This document shows, one piece after another, positions 1 to 8,511 of a stretch of DNA of 64,000 nt. The position numbers were made by a program, and so were the translations under genes. The notes beneath the pieces are model-generated. The model did no database searches and was not told the DNA's origin. It saw only the letters and a list, made by a program, of their open reading frames with translations. Source of the DNA: Pseudofrankia sp. DC12 (GTDB lineage Bacteria; Actinomycetota; Actinomycetes; Frankiales; Frankiaceae); NCBI RefSeq assembly GCF_000966285.1, contig NZ_KQ031391.1:1332919-1396918 (forward strand), written 5' to 3'. The stretch's first letter is position 1. Every line of letters begins with the position of its first letter.

Positions 1-2
1 GC

Positions 3-296
3 GCCGCAGTGACCATCGTGCCGTCGCTGCGCGAGACCTTCGGCCTCGTCGCCGCCGAGTCCCTGTCCGCCGGCACACCCGTCATCGCCTACTCCGTCGG
101 GAACCTGCCCGACCTCATCGGCGACGCCGGCATCCTCGTCCCACCCGACCGCGGCCCCGCCGGGCTTTGGGAGGCCGTGAAGACGCTACTCACTGATCCG
201 CTACGCTACAGCGCAACGTGTGGTGCTGCGTACTACCGGTCACGGGACTATCGGCCCACCACTGTCGCTGACGCATTCCTGAAAGCGGTGTGGTGA
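3..296 (+). CDS. glycosyltransferase C-terminal part (GT4/GT1-like), 5' end outside window
   Basis: The open frame enters from the left edge, so only about 97 C-terminal residues are visible. They contain ETFGLVAAESLSAGTPVIAY, the E-x7-E nucleotide-sugar-binding signature of GT-B retaining glycosyltransferases, followed by a typical 'GDAGILVPP' segment. Such enzymes move a sugar from an NDP- or GDP-sugar to an acceptor; the acceptor cannot be inferred here. The stop is 3 nt before the exonuclease ATG, so the two genes are probably co-transcribed. The GTG at position 9 is internal to the family fold and is not the real start. Confidence 0.85.
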   Translation, partial: AAVTIVPSLRETFGLVAAESLSAGTPVIAYSVGNLPDLIGDAGILVPPDRGPAGLWEAVKTLLTDPLRYSATCGAAYYRSRDYRPTTVADAFLKAVW

Positions 297-299
297 ACG

Positions 300-1193
300 A
301 TGTCCCTGGTACCTCTCCTGCTCGTTGACGGGCACAACCTGCTTTACCGCGCCTGCTTCGCCACGCCCGCGCAGATCTACTCCCGGGATCCGGCTCGGCG
401 TGACATCACGACCCAGTTCATGTTCTTCGCGCTGCTACGCAAGGCGATCACCGCCGAGCTCGCCGGCTGGCCTGAGGTCCTTGTCGTCTTCGACGGTGAG
501 CACGGCGCCGCCGGCCGCCAGGCCGCAGATCCTGCCTACAAAGCCAACCGGCCTACTAACGAGGAGGCCCGCCGGCCGCTCGAAGCGCTGGCCGACATTA
601 AGACCGGCCTCGACCTGCTCGCCGTCGCCTGGCTCGAATGCGAGGACGCCGAGGCGGACGACGCCATCGCCACCCTCGCCCACGCGGCCCGACCCGCCCG
701 CGAGGTGCTGATCCTCTCGACCGACCAGGACTACTTCCAGCTCCTCACCGGGCCGGACGGGCTCGGCCAGGCGGTCCGCGTCCTCAACACCGCCCGCCAC
801 CCCGGCAACCGCCTCCTCGGACCAGCCGACGTCCGCGCACGCTATGGCGTCGAACCCGCCCAGTTCCCCGACCTGCGCGCGCTCGCCGGTGACCCCGCCG
901 ACAACATCCCAGGCATCCGCGGCATCGGGCCGAAGACCGCCGCCGCGCTCCTCGCCGACGGCCTCAGTCTCGACGACCTCCCAGCCTCCGGCCGCCTGAC
1001 CGGCACCCGAGGCGCCGCGATCCACACCGCATGGCCGCAGATCCTCGCCTGGCGCGACATGATCCGCCTGCGCCGTGACCTCCCAGTACCGCACGAGCCC
1101 GCTGGCACTCCGACCGCCGCGTTCCCGATCCCAGGCGAGATCATCACCAAACTCGGGCTCTGGTGGGCCGACGGCGCCCCCACGGCGCCATGA
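300..1193 (+). CDS. stand-alone 5'-3' exonuclease / flap endonuclease-like protein
   Basis: This 297-residue protein matches the 5'-3' exonuclease domain found at the N terminus of DNA polymerase I, without polymerase domains. Visible signatures are the N-terminal VDGHNLLYRA strand with its metal-binding Asp, 'VVFDGEHG', the acidic cluster 'CEDAEADDAIA', 'STDQDYFQLL' and the helix-hairpin-helix 'GDPADNIPGIRGIGPKTAAALL'. The family removes 5' flaps, RNA primers or nicked strands. It starts 3 nt after the glycosyltransferase and shares an ATGA overlap with the PIG-L gene downstream, so the three form an operon. A stand-alone copy in an operon with sugar-modifying enzymes is unusual for a housekeeping repair gene. 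Confidence 0.9.
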   Translation: MSLVPLLLVDGHNLLYRACFATPAQIYSRDPARRDITTQFMFFALLRKAITAELAGWPEVLVVFDGEHGAAGRQAADPAYKANRPTNEEARRPLEALADIKTGLDLLAVAWLECEDAEADDAIATLAHAARPAREVLILSTDQDYFQLLTGPDGLGQAVRVLNTARHPGNRLLGPADVRARYGVEPAQFPDLRALAGDPADNIPGIRGIGPKTAAALLADGLSLDDLPASGRLTGTRGAAIHTAWPQILAWRDMIRLRRDLPVPHEPAGTPTAAFPIPGEIITKLGLWWADGAPTAP

Positions 1194-1822
1194 CCGGGCC
1201 CGGAGCTTCTCGACGCTCCGCGCTGCTCGCGGTGATGGCCCACCCCGACGACGCGGAGCTGTGGGCCGGCGGCACCCTCGCGCTTCACGCCCAGTCCGCC
1301 CACGTCACCATCGCGATCCCGCCGTCAGACCCCGCCCGCCTCGCTGAGGCCGCTGCTGGCGCCGACATCCTCGGCGCGCACCTCCAGCTCCTCGACGATC
1401 CCGTGACGCCCCAGGCGCTGAGCGCTGTGCTGACGGAGCTACGTCCGGACGTGGTCATCACCCATCCGTTCGCCGATGTCCACCCGGACCACCGGGGCCT
1501 CGCGGCGTCCGTCCTCGCGGCCCTCCCCGACGCGGTCATCGCCACCGGCTTCCCGCGGCGGCTCTATACCTGCGACACGTACAACTCGCTGACCCTGGAC
1601 GGCCCACTCGCCGCCACTGCGATCATCGATATCACCCAGACCTACTCGACGAAGATGCGCGCCCTCGCCGCACACAGCACCACACAGCCCATCACCGATC
1701 ACTTCGGTCCCATGGCCGAAAACCTTGCCCGCCTCTGGGGAGCCCGCTGTGGCACCCACTACGCCGAACCCTTCACGGCCGTCCCGATCCTGGGACGCCT
1801 TCCCAGCGCATCTCATCTCTGA
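1190..1822 (+). CDS. PIG-L family deacetylase
   Basis: The protein has the hallmark AHPDDAE metal-binding motif near residue 14 and the second motif HPDHRG about 85 residues later, both diagnostic of PIG-L/LmbE zinc-dependent N-acetylglucosamine deacetylases. At about 210 residues it is near the usual family length. I chose the ATG at 1190 because it overlaps the preceding stop as ATGA; an upstream in-frame start at 1163 would overlap the exonuclease further. Together with the glycosyltransferase it could build and deacetylate a glycoside, as MshA/MshB do in mycothiol synthesis. That substrate is only an analogy, because no other mycothiol gene is present. Confidence 0.9.
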   Translation: MTGPGASRRSALLAVMAHPDDAELWAGGTLALHAQSAHVTIAIPPSDPARLAEAAAGADILGAHLQLLDDPVTPQALSAVLTELRPDVVITHPFADVHPDHRGLAASVLAALPDAVIATGFPRRLYTCDTYNSLTLDGPLAATAIIDITQTYSTKMRALAAHSTTQPITDHFGPMAENLARLWGARCGTHYAEPFTAVPILGRLPSASHL

Positions 1823-1985
1823 AATGCCAGCAGGACCCTCTCAACGTCCTGTATTCCGGGTCCGTGGAGCAAGGAGGAAACACAGTTCCGTCATCCCTGG
1901 TCGACAGCGGATCGAGCCAAGCGGATCTTCGTCGCCATGATGTGAAGCGGGATTCCCGCCCAGTGTGCTTCGGACCGCGCGGCGG

Positions 1986-2483
1986 TCATCGTTTGACGTC
2001 GCTGAGACGTTCAGCGCCGGAAGGCCAGATGATCTCCACCCGCAGGCTCCTGGACCTGGCGGACTCGACCACCGCCGCCGTACCACCTCGGTCGACCGGT
2101 GACCGGCCGTCCCAGACGGCCATGAGGAGGTCGACGGAGCCCAGGAGCGCCTCGTTCGCAGCCTCGTAGGCTGCACGGTTGGACTCCTCGAAGGGCATAA
2201 CTCGCACGTGCGCGGCGCGACTAATGAGCGCGTCGAACAGCTCGGCGTGGTCTGGTTTGACCTTCCGCGCTCGGTAGTCGGAGGCCGGCAGGATGACTTC
2301 CAACTCGCCGCCAAGACTGAGCGCAACATCGGCGAAGATGCTGTCCGCTCCGGCCGCGATGCAACTGACTCCCGTGAGTCCCTTCTGCGCCTGCGGGGTG
2401 AGAGCTTCGGTGAGGGCAGCGCGGACAAGTTCTGCGCTGGCGGGTGTGAGATCCATATGACCGGTTATGCCGACGCGGACCAC
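1986..2483 (-). CDS. SLOG-like nucleotide-binding Rossmann protein
   Basis: This 165-residue protein begins with MVRVGITGHMDL, the beta-strand/Gly-rich loop typical of SLOG/DUF1273-type Rossmann proteins (GxTGHR), and later has 'GLTGVSCIAAGADSIFADVA' and 'DLLMAVWDGR', matching the remaining strands of that fold. SLOG domains bind or cleave nucleotides and are frequent in prokaryotic conflict systems as sensors or nucleotide-processing parts. It lies 34 nt downstream of the XRE/TPR regulator on the same strand, so the two probably form one transcript. Catalytic ability cannot be judged from the sequence alone. Confidence 0.6.
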   Translation of the reverse strand: MVRVGITGHMDLTPASAELVRAALTEALTPQAQKGLTGVSCIAAGADSIFADVALSLGGELEVILPASDYRARKVKPDHAELFDALISRAAHVRVMPFEESNRAAYEAANEALLGSVDLLMAVWDGRSPVDRGGTAAVVESARSRSLRVEIIWPSGAERLSDVKR

Positions 2484-2517
2484 GAATCCGGCCTCCTCTT
2501 CGATCTGTCGCGACGGG

Positions 2518-3921
2518 TCAGGCGGCCGGCGCCGCGCGCAGGATGGGTTCTATTCGGCTGCGCAGCGCGGCGATCGTGCCCGTCGCTGTCGTACTTCCGG
2601 CGTGGCGGTAGAACTCGGCAAGCTTGACCCGCACCCGGGTCGACTGCGTCTGTTCCACCGTGTTCACGGCTTCATGACCGAGCCGGGCCGCTTCGTCGTA
2701 CTCGCCCTGGATCAGGCGGACCTCAGCGAACCCGAGTTGGTCGAGCGCCGCGCTCCGCAGGCTGTGGCGATCTCGCAGCGCTACGGCCTGGCCCAGCCAG
2801 GTCGCCGCTTCGTCGGCATGCTCGGGTGCCTGGTAGGCGATCTCAAGGAGCCGTCCTCCGGTGACGCCGGCGAGTTCAGCCTGATCGAAGTAGGAGATCC
2901 AGTACGGTTCGACGGTCGGATCGGCGTCCCGCAAGCGATCCTCCGCGTAACCAGTCGCCCGGCGGAACGCACCGAGCCGGCCCTGCTTCGCATACGCCCA
3001 CGCCTCCCGCGTGTGCAACATCCCGAGGACAGCAGGGGTCAGACGCCGGCCGGTGCCGTCCTGCGCGAGGCGAACCAGTTCAAGTCCTTCAGAGACACGG
3101 CCGAGGTAGTACTGCTGGCGCGCCATCCCGGCGAGGATGTTCGCGCAGAACGCGGGATCGTCAGCGGCCTTGGCCGCGCGCAGCGCGAGCAGGTAGTACC
3201 GCTGCGCGACCCCGCCTTGGCCCGAGTCCCAGGACATCGTCGCCGCGGTCGCGGCGAGCTGTGCCATCGCGCCGTGCAGGCGCCGCGTCAGCTCAGCAGG
3301 GTGGGAGAAGTCGCGCAGCTCGTCGGCGACCTCCGTCAGTTGGCCGATGACCGCCTTACGACGAAGACCGCCGCCGAACTGGTTGTCCCACGAACGGAAC
3401 AGCCGCGCCCCCTGCTCAATCTGCTCGATCTCCTGATACCCAATGCCGGCGGTACGTCGCGGCGTCAACGACGGCTCGGCGGCGAACAGCCAACCCTCAG
3501 CTCGTTCGAGCAACGCCGCACCGAAGAGGATGGCGACAAGGGAACGTGCTGCTTCACGACGGTCATAGGCAAGATCCTCCTTCGTGAAACGGCTGATCAG
3601 TTCTGCGGTCGAGGTCCCACGCACGATCAGGAGATCTGCCTCGGTCTCGCCGGAGCCGACCGCCGATACCTCACGCAGCGCAGACAGCGTGCGAGCCTCG
3701 GCGGTTTCGTCGGACGGGGCCGGATCCTCGGAGGAAGCCGCTACGATCTTGACCCCGAGTGCCTGTTCGTAGGCGTGAAGGAGCGCTGGGGTGACCTGCC
3801 GGCCATGCCCCGTCTCGACACGGCTGAGATGGCCCTTGTCGCGGCCGATCAGACGGCCCAGCTGGCCCAGACTCAGCCCACAGCTCAGACGCGCGGTCCG
3901 CAGGTCGTCGCCGCTGATCAC
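2518..3921 (-). CDS. XRE-family regulator with long TPR-like C-terminal region
   Basis: With the GTG start at 3921, preceded by GGGAGG seven bases upstream, the protein has 467 residues. Residues about 4-60 form a Cro/C1-type helix-turn-helix ('SLGQLGRLIGRDKGHLSRVE'). The remainder is alpha-helical with degenerate TPR-like repeats ('AVALRDRHSLRSAALDQLG', 'RVSEGLELVRLAQDG'), as in actinobacterial XRE-TPR regulators that sense peptides or small ligands. A longer frame back to 4080 exists, but its first 53 residues lack any domain and an RBS. It is divergent from the ATPase gene at 4256, and the spacer holds an inverted repeat that may be its operator. The SLOG-like gene follows it. Confidence 0.85.
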   Translation of the reverse strand: MISGDDLRTARLSCGLSLGQLGRLIGRDKGHLSRVETGHGRQVTPALLHAYEQALGVKIVAASSEDPAPSDETAEARTLSALREVSAVGSGETEADLLIVRGTSTAELISRFTKEDLAYDRREAARSLVAILFGAALLERAEGWLFAAEPSLTPRRTAGIGYQEIEQIEQGARLFRSWDNQFGGGLRRKAVIGQLTEVADELRDFSHPAELTRRLHGAMAQLAATAATMSWDSGQGGVAQRYYLLALRAAKAADDPAFCANILAGMARQQYYLGRVSEGLELVRLAQDGTGRRLTPAVLGMLHTREAWAYAKQGRLGAFRRATGYAEDRLRDADPTVEPYWISYFDQAELAGVTGGRLLEIAYQAPEHADEAATWLGQAVALRDRHSLRSAALDQLGFAEVRLIQGEYDEAARLGHEAVNTVEQTQSTRVRVKLAEFYRHAGSTTATGTIAALRSRIEPILRAAPAA

Positions 3922-4161
3922 GTAGTGGCCTCCCGCCAGGGCCGCGCAACGTATCGGCACCAAACATACCGGCCACGGCACCGTCTGATCGCGGCATAAG
4001 GGTCTTCTGGGCCGGAACGTCGTCGTGGATCGTTGCCGCAACGCTGTGGCGGCAACAGCCAACGGCGACATGGACCGCACGGAGCCCGATCCTGAGTACT
4101 GAAACCGGTCGACGGCGGAAGGCGCAGCCCACGAGTGGGCTTATTCGGCCATTCGTCGGGC

Positions 4162-4189
4162 ATTCGCGCTCTCGGCCCGAGAGCGAATT
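4162..4189. promoter_or_regulatory. inverted repeat between divergent genes, candidate operator
   Basis: Perfect 9-bp arms CGCTCTCGG and CCGAGAGCG are separated by one base, with outer ATT/AAT bases extending the symmetry. It lies between the XRE/TPR gene (leftward) and the ATPase gene (rightward), where an autoregulatory operator would be expected. No Rho-independent tail follows, so a terminator is less likely. Confidence 0.45.
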
Positions 4190-4255
4190 GCCTTGTTCCA
4201 GCCATCGGCGCAGCGGGACATCCGCCGCGTGAACCGCATGCAGAGGGAATTAGCC

Positions 4256-4732
4256 ATGACCGACTCCGGCGACCGATTGCGGCGCATAGACCGCACTCCC
4301 GGCGGCCCGCGAGGACCTGTCGCGCTGCTCGCTCAGCGTCCTGCACCGGCCGAGCGGGTCGCTGCCGCTCGATTCCCACTGACCGATGAGGCCGTGCCGG
4401 CGGTGCGGAAGGGCACGGTCGAAACATTGACCGCATGGTCGGTCGATGCGGACGCCGTCGCGGTTGCTGAGACCGTCGCCTGCGAGCTAGTCGCGAATGG
4501 CGTCCAAGCGAGCAAGCCCGGCGACGAGTACGGGGCTGTACGGCTGACCGCGAGCAACGGCACGGTCGTCATCGAAGTCTGGAACCGCGACCACGGATCC
4601 GTACCGCGCCTGACCCCGCCCGACGTCGACAGCGAGACAGGCCGTGGCCTGCAGCTGGTCGACGCGCTGTGCAGCCAGTGGCATTCCTACCGGGCGGCGT
4701 CGGGCGGGATCGTCGTGCGCGCGGAGTTATGA
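4256..4732 (+). CDS. anti-sigma-type ATP-binding protein (HATPase_c_2)
   Basis: This 158-residue protein resembles the GHKL ATPase domain of RsbW/SpoIIAB-like regulators common in actinomycetes. It contains the N-box region 'ETVACELVANGVQAS' and the G-box region 'DSETGRGLQLVDALCSQW', followed by the closing strand 'GIVVRAEL'. Such proteins bind ATP and sequester or phosphorylate sigma-factor pathway partners. The ATG at 4256 follows an AGAGGGA Shine-Dalgarno; an ATG at 4238 is also in frame. No cognate anti-anti-sigma factor is adjacent. The gene is divergent from the XRE/TPR regulator. Confidence 0.85.
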   Translation: MTDSGDRLRRIDRTPGGPRGPVALLAQRPAPAERVAAARFPLTDEAVPAVRKGTVETLTAWSVDADAVAVAETVACELVANGVQASKPGDEYGAVRLTASNGTVVIEVWNRDHGSVPRLTPPDVDSETGRGLQLVDALCSQWHSYRAASGGIVVRAEL

Positions 4733-4875
4733 GCGTTATTGCATCGGATACAACACTCGCCATTGCCCGATAATGCTGATTATGGGTCGGGTCTGCCTGG
4801 GCGCTGTGTTGCGACACGCGAGAGTTCTGGGTGGTTGAGCCGGGATTTCGTGAACGCTAGCGTCTCCGCATCAAT

Positions 4876-4892
4876 GTTGCGTCTGATGCAAC
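4876..4892. promoter_or_regulatory. palindrome upstream of tyrosine recombinase
   Basis: GTTGC and GCAAC arms flank a 7-nt centre just before the recombinase GTG start. A related half-site, GATACAAC, lies at 4747-4754. Repeated GAT(A/G)CAAC half-sites in the 170-nt leader could be operators for the small HTH protein encoded downstream or recombinase arm sites. This is a pattern observation only. Confidence 0.35.
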
Positions 4893-4903
4893 GGGAGGTT
4901 CGG

Positions 4904-6022
4904 GTGAGTGCGACCGGGTTGCCTGGTTCGGCTCGTTTGGAGATTGTGGAGAACGTTGTCCCTTTGGATCAGGCGGGGACGACGTTTGAGGCGATGCTGT
5001 CAGGCTGGGCACGTCAGCAGCGCGCGCGGTTCCTGCGGGAGGCGGAGACGATAGCGCCGCGGCTGGCGCTGGTGAGGCGGCTGGTGGCGTTCAGCGGGCT
5101 GTTCCCGTGGGAGTGGACGCCGGCGGAGGGCGAGGCGTTCATCAGCGATCGGCGGTCCGGTTCTCGCCCGGTATCCGTGTCGACGGCGCGCGGGTACGAA
5201 GTTGCGCTGCGGATGTTCTGCGAGTACGTCACGGACCCTCGCTACGAGTGGCCGCGGGTCTGTGAGGAGCGGTTCGGCCGGTGCCCTGCGCAGATCTTCC
5301 ATGAGTGGAACAGCGTGGCGCATGTCGTCGAGTACGAGGGGTCGGCGGGCAGGCGGCCGTTGACATACGACGAGGTGCAGGCGTTGTTCGACGCCGCGGA
5401 CGGGCTCGTCGAGGAGATCCGGGGCCGGGGCCGCAAGGGCGCGTTGCCGGCGATGCGTGACGCCGCCCTACTCAAGACGATCTACGCGTTCGGCCTCCGG
5501 CGCCGGGAGGCGCGTGGTCTGGATCTGACGGACCTGCGGCGGTCTCCGAAAACGGCGCAATACGGGCAGTATGGCGCGCTGTTCGTCCGATACGGGAAGG
5601 CGTCCCGTGGCAGCCCGCCGAAACGGCGAACGGTGTTGACGGTTCCCGAGATGGACTGGGTCGTCGAGGTGCTCGCGCACTGGGTCGGCGAGCTGCGGCC
5701 GTTGTTCGGGCCGGGGCCTCTGACGGCGCTGTGGGTGACCGAACGTGCGAGCAGGATCTCCACGCGAGGCGTCAACGAGGCGTTCGAGACCGCGCGGCGG
5801 GCAGCGGGGCTGCCCGCGGAGCTTGACCTGCACTGCCTGCGGCATTCCTACGTCACGCACCTTGTTGAGTTCGACTATCCCGAGCGGTTCGTCGCCGAGC
5901 AGGTCGGGCACCGGTGCACCTCGACGACCGCGATTTACACGGGTGTCTCGGACGAGTACCGCAATCGGTTGGTGCGTCGGTCGCTGGAGCGGCACGAAGA
6001 GTTGTGGGAGCGTGCCCAGTGA
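4904..6022 (+). CDS. tyrosine recombinase / integrase
   Basis: The catalytic domain carries the expected residues: Arg in 'FGLRRREARGLDL' (about residue 198), H-C-L-R in 'LHCLRHSYVTHLV' (about 310-313), GH in 'EQVGHRCTSTT' and the nucleophile Tyr in 'AIYTGVSDEY' (about 345). The N-terminal part is a SAM-like core-binding domain ('RPVSVSTARGYEVALRMFCEY'). I prefer the GTG at 4904, which has GGGAGG upstream, over more distant starts back to 4739 whose translation looks non-coding. The enzyme should cut and rejoin DNA through a 3'-phosphotyrosine. Its stop overlaps the GTG of the HTH gene. Confidence 0.9.
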   Translation: MSATGLPGSARLEIVENVVPLDQAGTTFEAMLSGWARQQRARFLREAETIAPRLALVRRLVAFSGLFPWEWTPAEGEAFISDRRSGSRPVSVSTARGYEVALRMFCEYVTDPRYEWPRVCEERFGRCPAQIFHEWNSVAHVVEYEGSAGRRPLTYDEVQALFDAADGLVEEIRGRGRKGALPAMRDAALLKTIYAFGLRRREARGLDLTDLRRSPKTAQYGQYGALFVRYGKASRGSPPKRRTVLTVPEMDWVVEVLAHWVGELRPLFGPGPLTALWVTERASRISTRGVNEAFETARRAAGLPAELDLHCLRHSYVTHLVEFDYPERFVAEQVGHRCTSTTAIYTGVSDEYRNRLVRRSLERHEELWERAQ

Positions 6023-6339
6023 TACGGAAGATGGGCTATCGCTGGAACCTGCGGAAAGTCATGGCCGACCGTGGCCTGTTCCAGACAAGTGACCTGGTGC
6101 CGCTGCTGGCCGAACGGGGTGTTCACCTGTCTCGGGAGCAGGTCTTCCGGCTGGTGACCCAGCCGCCGCAGCGGCTGTCGATGGATACTCTCGCCGCGTT
6201 GTGCGACATCCTCGCCGCGACTCCCAACGACCTTGTCGACATCGAGGTCGTCAACGTTCAGGTCGCCAAGGCGGCCGGGCAGGCGCGGCCGGTGCCGACC
6301 GGCCGGCGCACCGTCGTCCGCCGACCGGGCCTGCCGTGA
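6019..6339 (+). CDS. small XRE-like helix-turn-helix protein
   Basis: The protein has 106 residues from the GTG at 6019, which overlaps the integrase stop. The segment 'WNLRKVMADRGLF' through 'SMDTLAALCDILAATPNDLV' is a Cro/C1-type HTH of the compact kind (YdaS/DUF955-like 'LCDIL' signature). Lying between two recombinase genes with start/stop overlaps, it is probably the unit's own regulator or a directionality/accessory factor. The C-terminal tail is Arg/Pro-rich with no recognisable domain. Confidence 0.8.
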   Translation: MIRKMGYRWNLRKVMADRGLFQTSDLVPLLAERGVHLSREQVFRLVTQPPQRLSMDTLAALCDILAATPNDLVDIEVVNVQVAKAAGQARPVPTGRRTVVRRPGLP

Positions 6340-8444
6340 CTGGCCGACCGGGCCGACCGGCTCGGGACGAGGGCGCGGTGACCCGCGTCGCGACCGCGAT
6401 CGTGGGCACGACGACCGGGCTGGGCCTGACCGCGGCCTGCGCTCTGGTGGACAGGGCGGCGCCACGGCCCGCGGCGCTGCGTGCCCTCGACGAACATCTG
6501 GCCGCTCACCCGGACGCGCTACGGTCTGGTGCCTCCGACGTCCCCAGCAGCCTGATCGCGTTGACCCGCCTGCTGGTCGAGGCCGGTCAGGGTGGCGTCC
6601 GTGCGCCGCACTGCCTGCGGTGCCTGCGGACGGCGGACCTACGTCACCGCGCTGCGGGCGGGCGGCTCTGCGACACCTGCTACCGCACGTCGACCCGCAG
6701 ACCGTGCCACCGCTGCGGCCAGACCCGCAGGGTGGACACCGCGTCGGCGCAGGGCCCGCTGTGCTCGGCCTGCGCCCGGCCCGTCAGGCCCTGCGCCCGC
6801 TGCGGCGAGCTCTGCCGTCCGACGGCCCGCGACCACGACGGCGGGCCGCTCTGCCGGAACTGCTACCAGCCACCCCAACACACCTGCGCCTCGTGCGGCC
6901 AGGTCCGCGCCGGCTACGCCCGGACGCCCGCGGGGCCGGTCTGCCGCGCCTGCTACACCCAGCCAACCCGGCCCTGCGGCGTCTGCGGCCAGCAACGCCC
7001 GCTGTCCCGCCGGGGCCGCGACGGCCAGCCAGACACATGCGATCGCTGCCGTCGGCGCCCGCTGGTGACCTGCACCCGATGCGGGCAGCCACGCCGCTGC
7101 GATCCCTGGATGCTGGCACCGGTCTGCCTGACCTGCAGCGGCGAACCAGAACCACAAACCCGACGCCGTCGCTACAGCAACGAGCGTGAGTATCGCGTCG
7201 CACGCGCCCGCCGGCTCGTGCCCGAGCGTCTGCACGCCCTGCTCGCCGACTCCGTGGGCACCATGCCCGAGCAGCTGACGCCCCTGGCCACCGCACTCGC
7301 CGCCGCGCCCAACCCGACGTCAGCCCTGGACTGGCTGACCCGGTGCTCCGGCGGCCGACTGCTCGCAGACCTCGCCCGCCGCGCACACCACGAACCGGTC
7401 AGCCACGCCCTCCTCGACAGCTACCCCCAGACCTACGACCTGCACCACCTGCGCGGCATGCTCGTCCGCGCCGGTGTCCTGCCCGAACGTCTCGAGTACC
7501 TTGAACGCCTCGAACCGTGGCTCGACCAGACCCTCAGCGGCTGCCCTAAAGCGCACGCCCGGGTCGTGCGCCCGTTCGCGCAGTGGCACCTCCTACGCCG
7601 CGCCCGTGCCCGAGCCGCCCGCCAGGGCTTCACCTCACACGCCGCGCGCTGGGCGCGGACCCACGTCCTCATCGCCCTGGAGTTCCTCGCCTGGCTCGAT
7701 GAACGCGGCACCAGCCTCGCCGACGCCCGCCAGGCCGACATCGACGACTGGCTGCACGACGCCGCTCAAACTCGCTACCTGGTGCGCGCCTTCCTCGCCT
7801 GGACCAGGGCCCGCCGACTGACCAGCGACCTCCAGGTGCCGACGCTGCCCCACTCCGAGCCGGACACCTTCCTCGACGAGGCCAGCCGCTGGCAGCTACT
7901 CGAGCGCTGCCTCAACGACGGGCAGATGCCCCTCGATGTCCGCACCGCCGGCGGACTGCTCCTGCTCTACGGCCAGATGATCTCCCGCCTGACCCGTCTG
8001 ACCAGCGGCGACATCCACCACAACCAGGCCGAGACCTACCTGCGGCTCGACAACGTTCCGGTGCTGATCCCTGGCAAGCTCGCCACCGTCGTGCGCGCAC
8101 AGCAGGACGCAGCCACACGACGACGAAACTCCGCAGACCCCGACCGGCCGCTCTTCCCCGGCCGCGCCCCAGGAGCACGAGCCTCCAACGAGGTCCTGAC
8201 CCGCCGGCTCCGCCAGCACGGCATCGAACCTCGCCACTCACGCAACCGCGCCCTCGCGGACTGGGCCAGCGAACTCCCCGCCCCGGTCCTCGCAGACCTC
8301 CTCGGCATCCACATCACCACAGCCGCCCGATGGGCACAGCGCACCCGCCACGACTGGACGAGCTTCATCGCCGCCCGAGCCGACCAGGGGATGTCCACCA
8401 ACCAACGAAGATCGATATCTAGGAATACCGCATGGTCCGATTAA
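6336..8444 (+). CDS. zinc-ribbon-rich, tyrosine-recombinase-like protein
   Basis: From the GTG at 6336, which overlaps the HTH stop as GTGA, the protein has 702 residues. Residues about 80-270 carry about eleven CxxC pairs ('CLRC', 'CDTC', 'CHRC', 'CSAC', 'CARC', 'CRNC', 'CASC', 'CRAC', 'CGVC', 'CDRC', 'CTRC'), enough for several zinc ribbons. The C-terminal 300 residues are helical and resemble a degenerate tyrosine-recombinase catalytic domain: 'LLYGQMISRLTRLTSGDI', then 'PRHSRNRALADWASELP' and 'VLADLLGIHITTAARW'. The usual catalytic Tyr is not evident. A DNA-binding partner of the intact integrase is the most reasonable role. Confidence 0.7.
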   Translation: MTGRPGRPARDEGAVTRVATAIVGTTTGLGLTAACALVDRAAPRPAALRALDEHLAAHPDALRSGASDVPSSLIALTRLLVEAGQGGVRAPHCLRCLRTADLRHRAAGGRLCDTCYRTSTRRPCHRCGQTRRVDTASAQGPLCSACARPVRPCARCGELCRPTARDHDGGPLCRNCYQPPQHTCASCGQVRAGYARTPAGPVCRACYTQPTRPCGVCGQQRPLSRRGRDGQPDTCDRCRRRPLVTCTRCGQPRRCDPWMLAPVCLTCSGEPEPQTRRRRYSNEREYRVARARRLVPERLHALLADSVGTMPEQLTPLATALAAAPNPTSALDWLTRCSGGRLLADLARRAHHEPVSHALLDSYPQTYDLHHLRGMLVRAGVLPERLEYLERLEPWLDQTLSGCPKAHARVVRPFAQWHLLRRARARAARQGFTSHAARWARTHVLIALEFLAWLDERGTSLADARQADIDDWLHDAAQTRYLVRAFLAWTRARRLTSDLQVPTLPHSEPDTFLDEASRWQLLERCLNDGQMPLDVRTAGGLLLLYGQMISRLTRLTSGDIHHNQAETYLRLDNVPVLIPGKLATVVRAQQDAATRRRNSADPDRPLFPGRAPGARASNEVLTRRLRQHGIEPRHSRNRALADWASELPAPVLADLLGIHITTAARWAQRTRHDWTSFIAARADQGMSTNQRRSISRNTAWSD

Positions 8445-8511
8445 GTGATCTCCACCAGTGTTCCCAGGCCATCGGCTGTCTGCCCCCCGTGTCGGCGACG
8501 ACAGCCTGCCG

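Larger units (their letters stand above)
4904..8444 (+). mobile_element. three-gene tyrosine-recombinase unit (integrase + small HTH + zinc-rich recombinase-like protein)
   Basis: Three genes overlap by 4 nt at each junction (GTGA): an intact tyrosine recombinase, a 106-residue HTH protein and a 702-residue zinc-ribbon protein with a recombinase-like C terminus. The arrangement recalls Tn554-type tnpABC modules and recombinase-in-trio elements, but with an HTH protein in the middle. It separates the exonuclease/deacetylase/regulator genes from the methyltransferase/glycosylase genes. I could not identify terminal sequences or target duplications, so the true ends are not defined. Confidence 0.5.

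Noticed and set aside
2467-3999. 510-codon rightward open frame
   Set aside because: It is a shadow of the XRE/TPR gene on the other strand; no domain or RBS.
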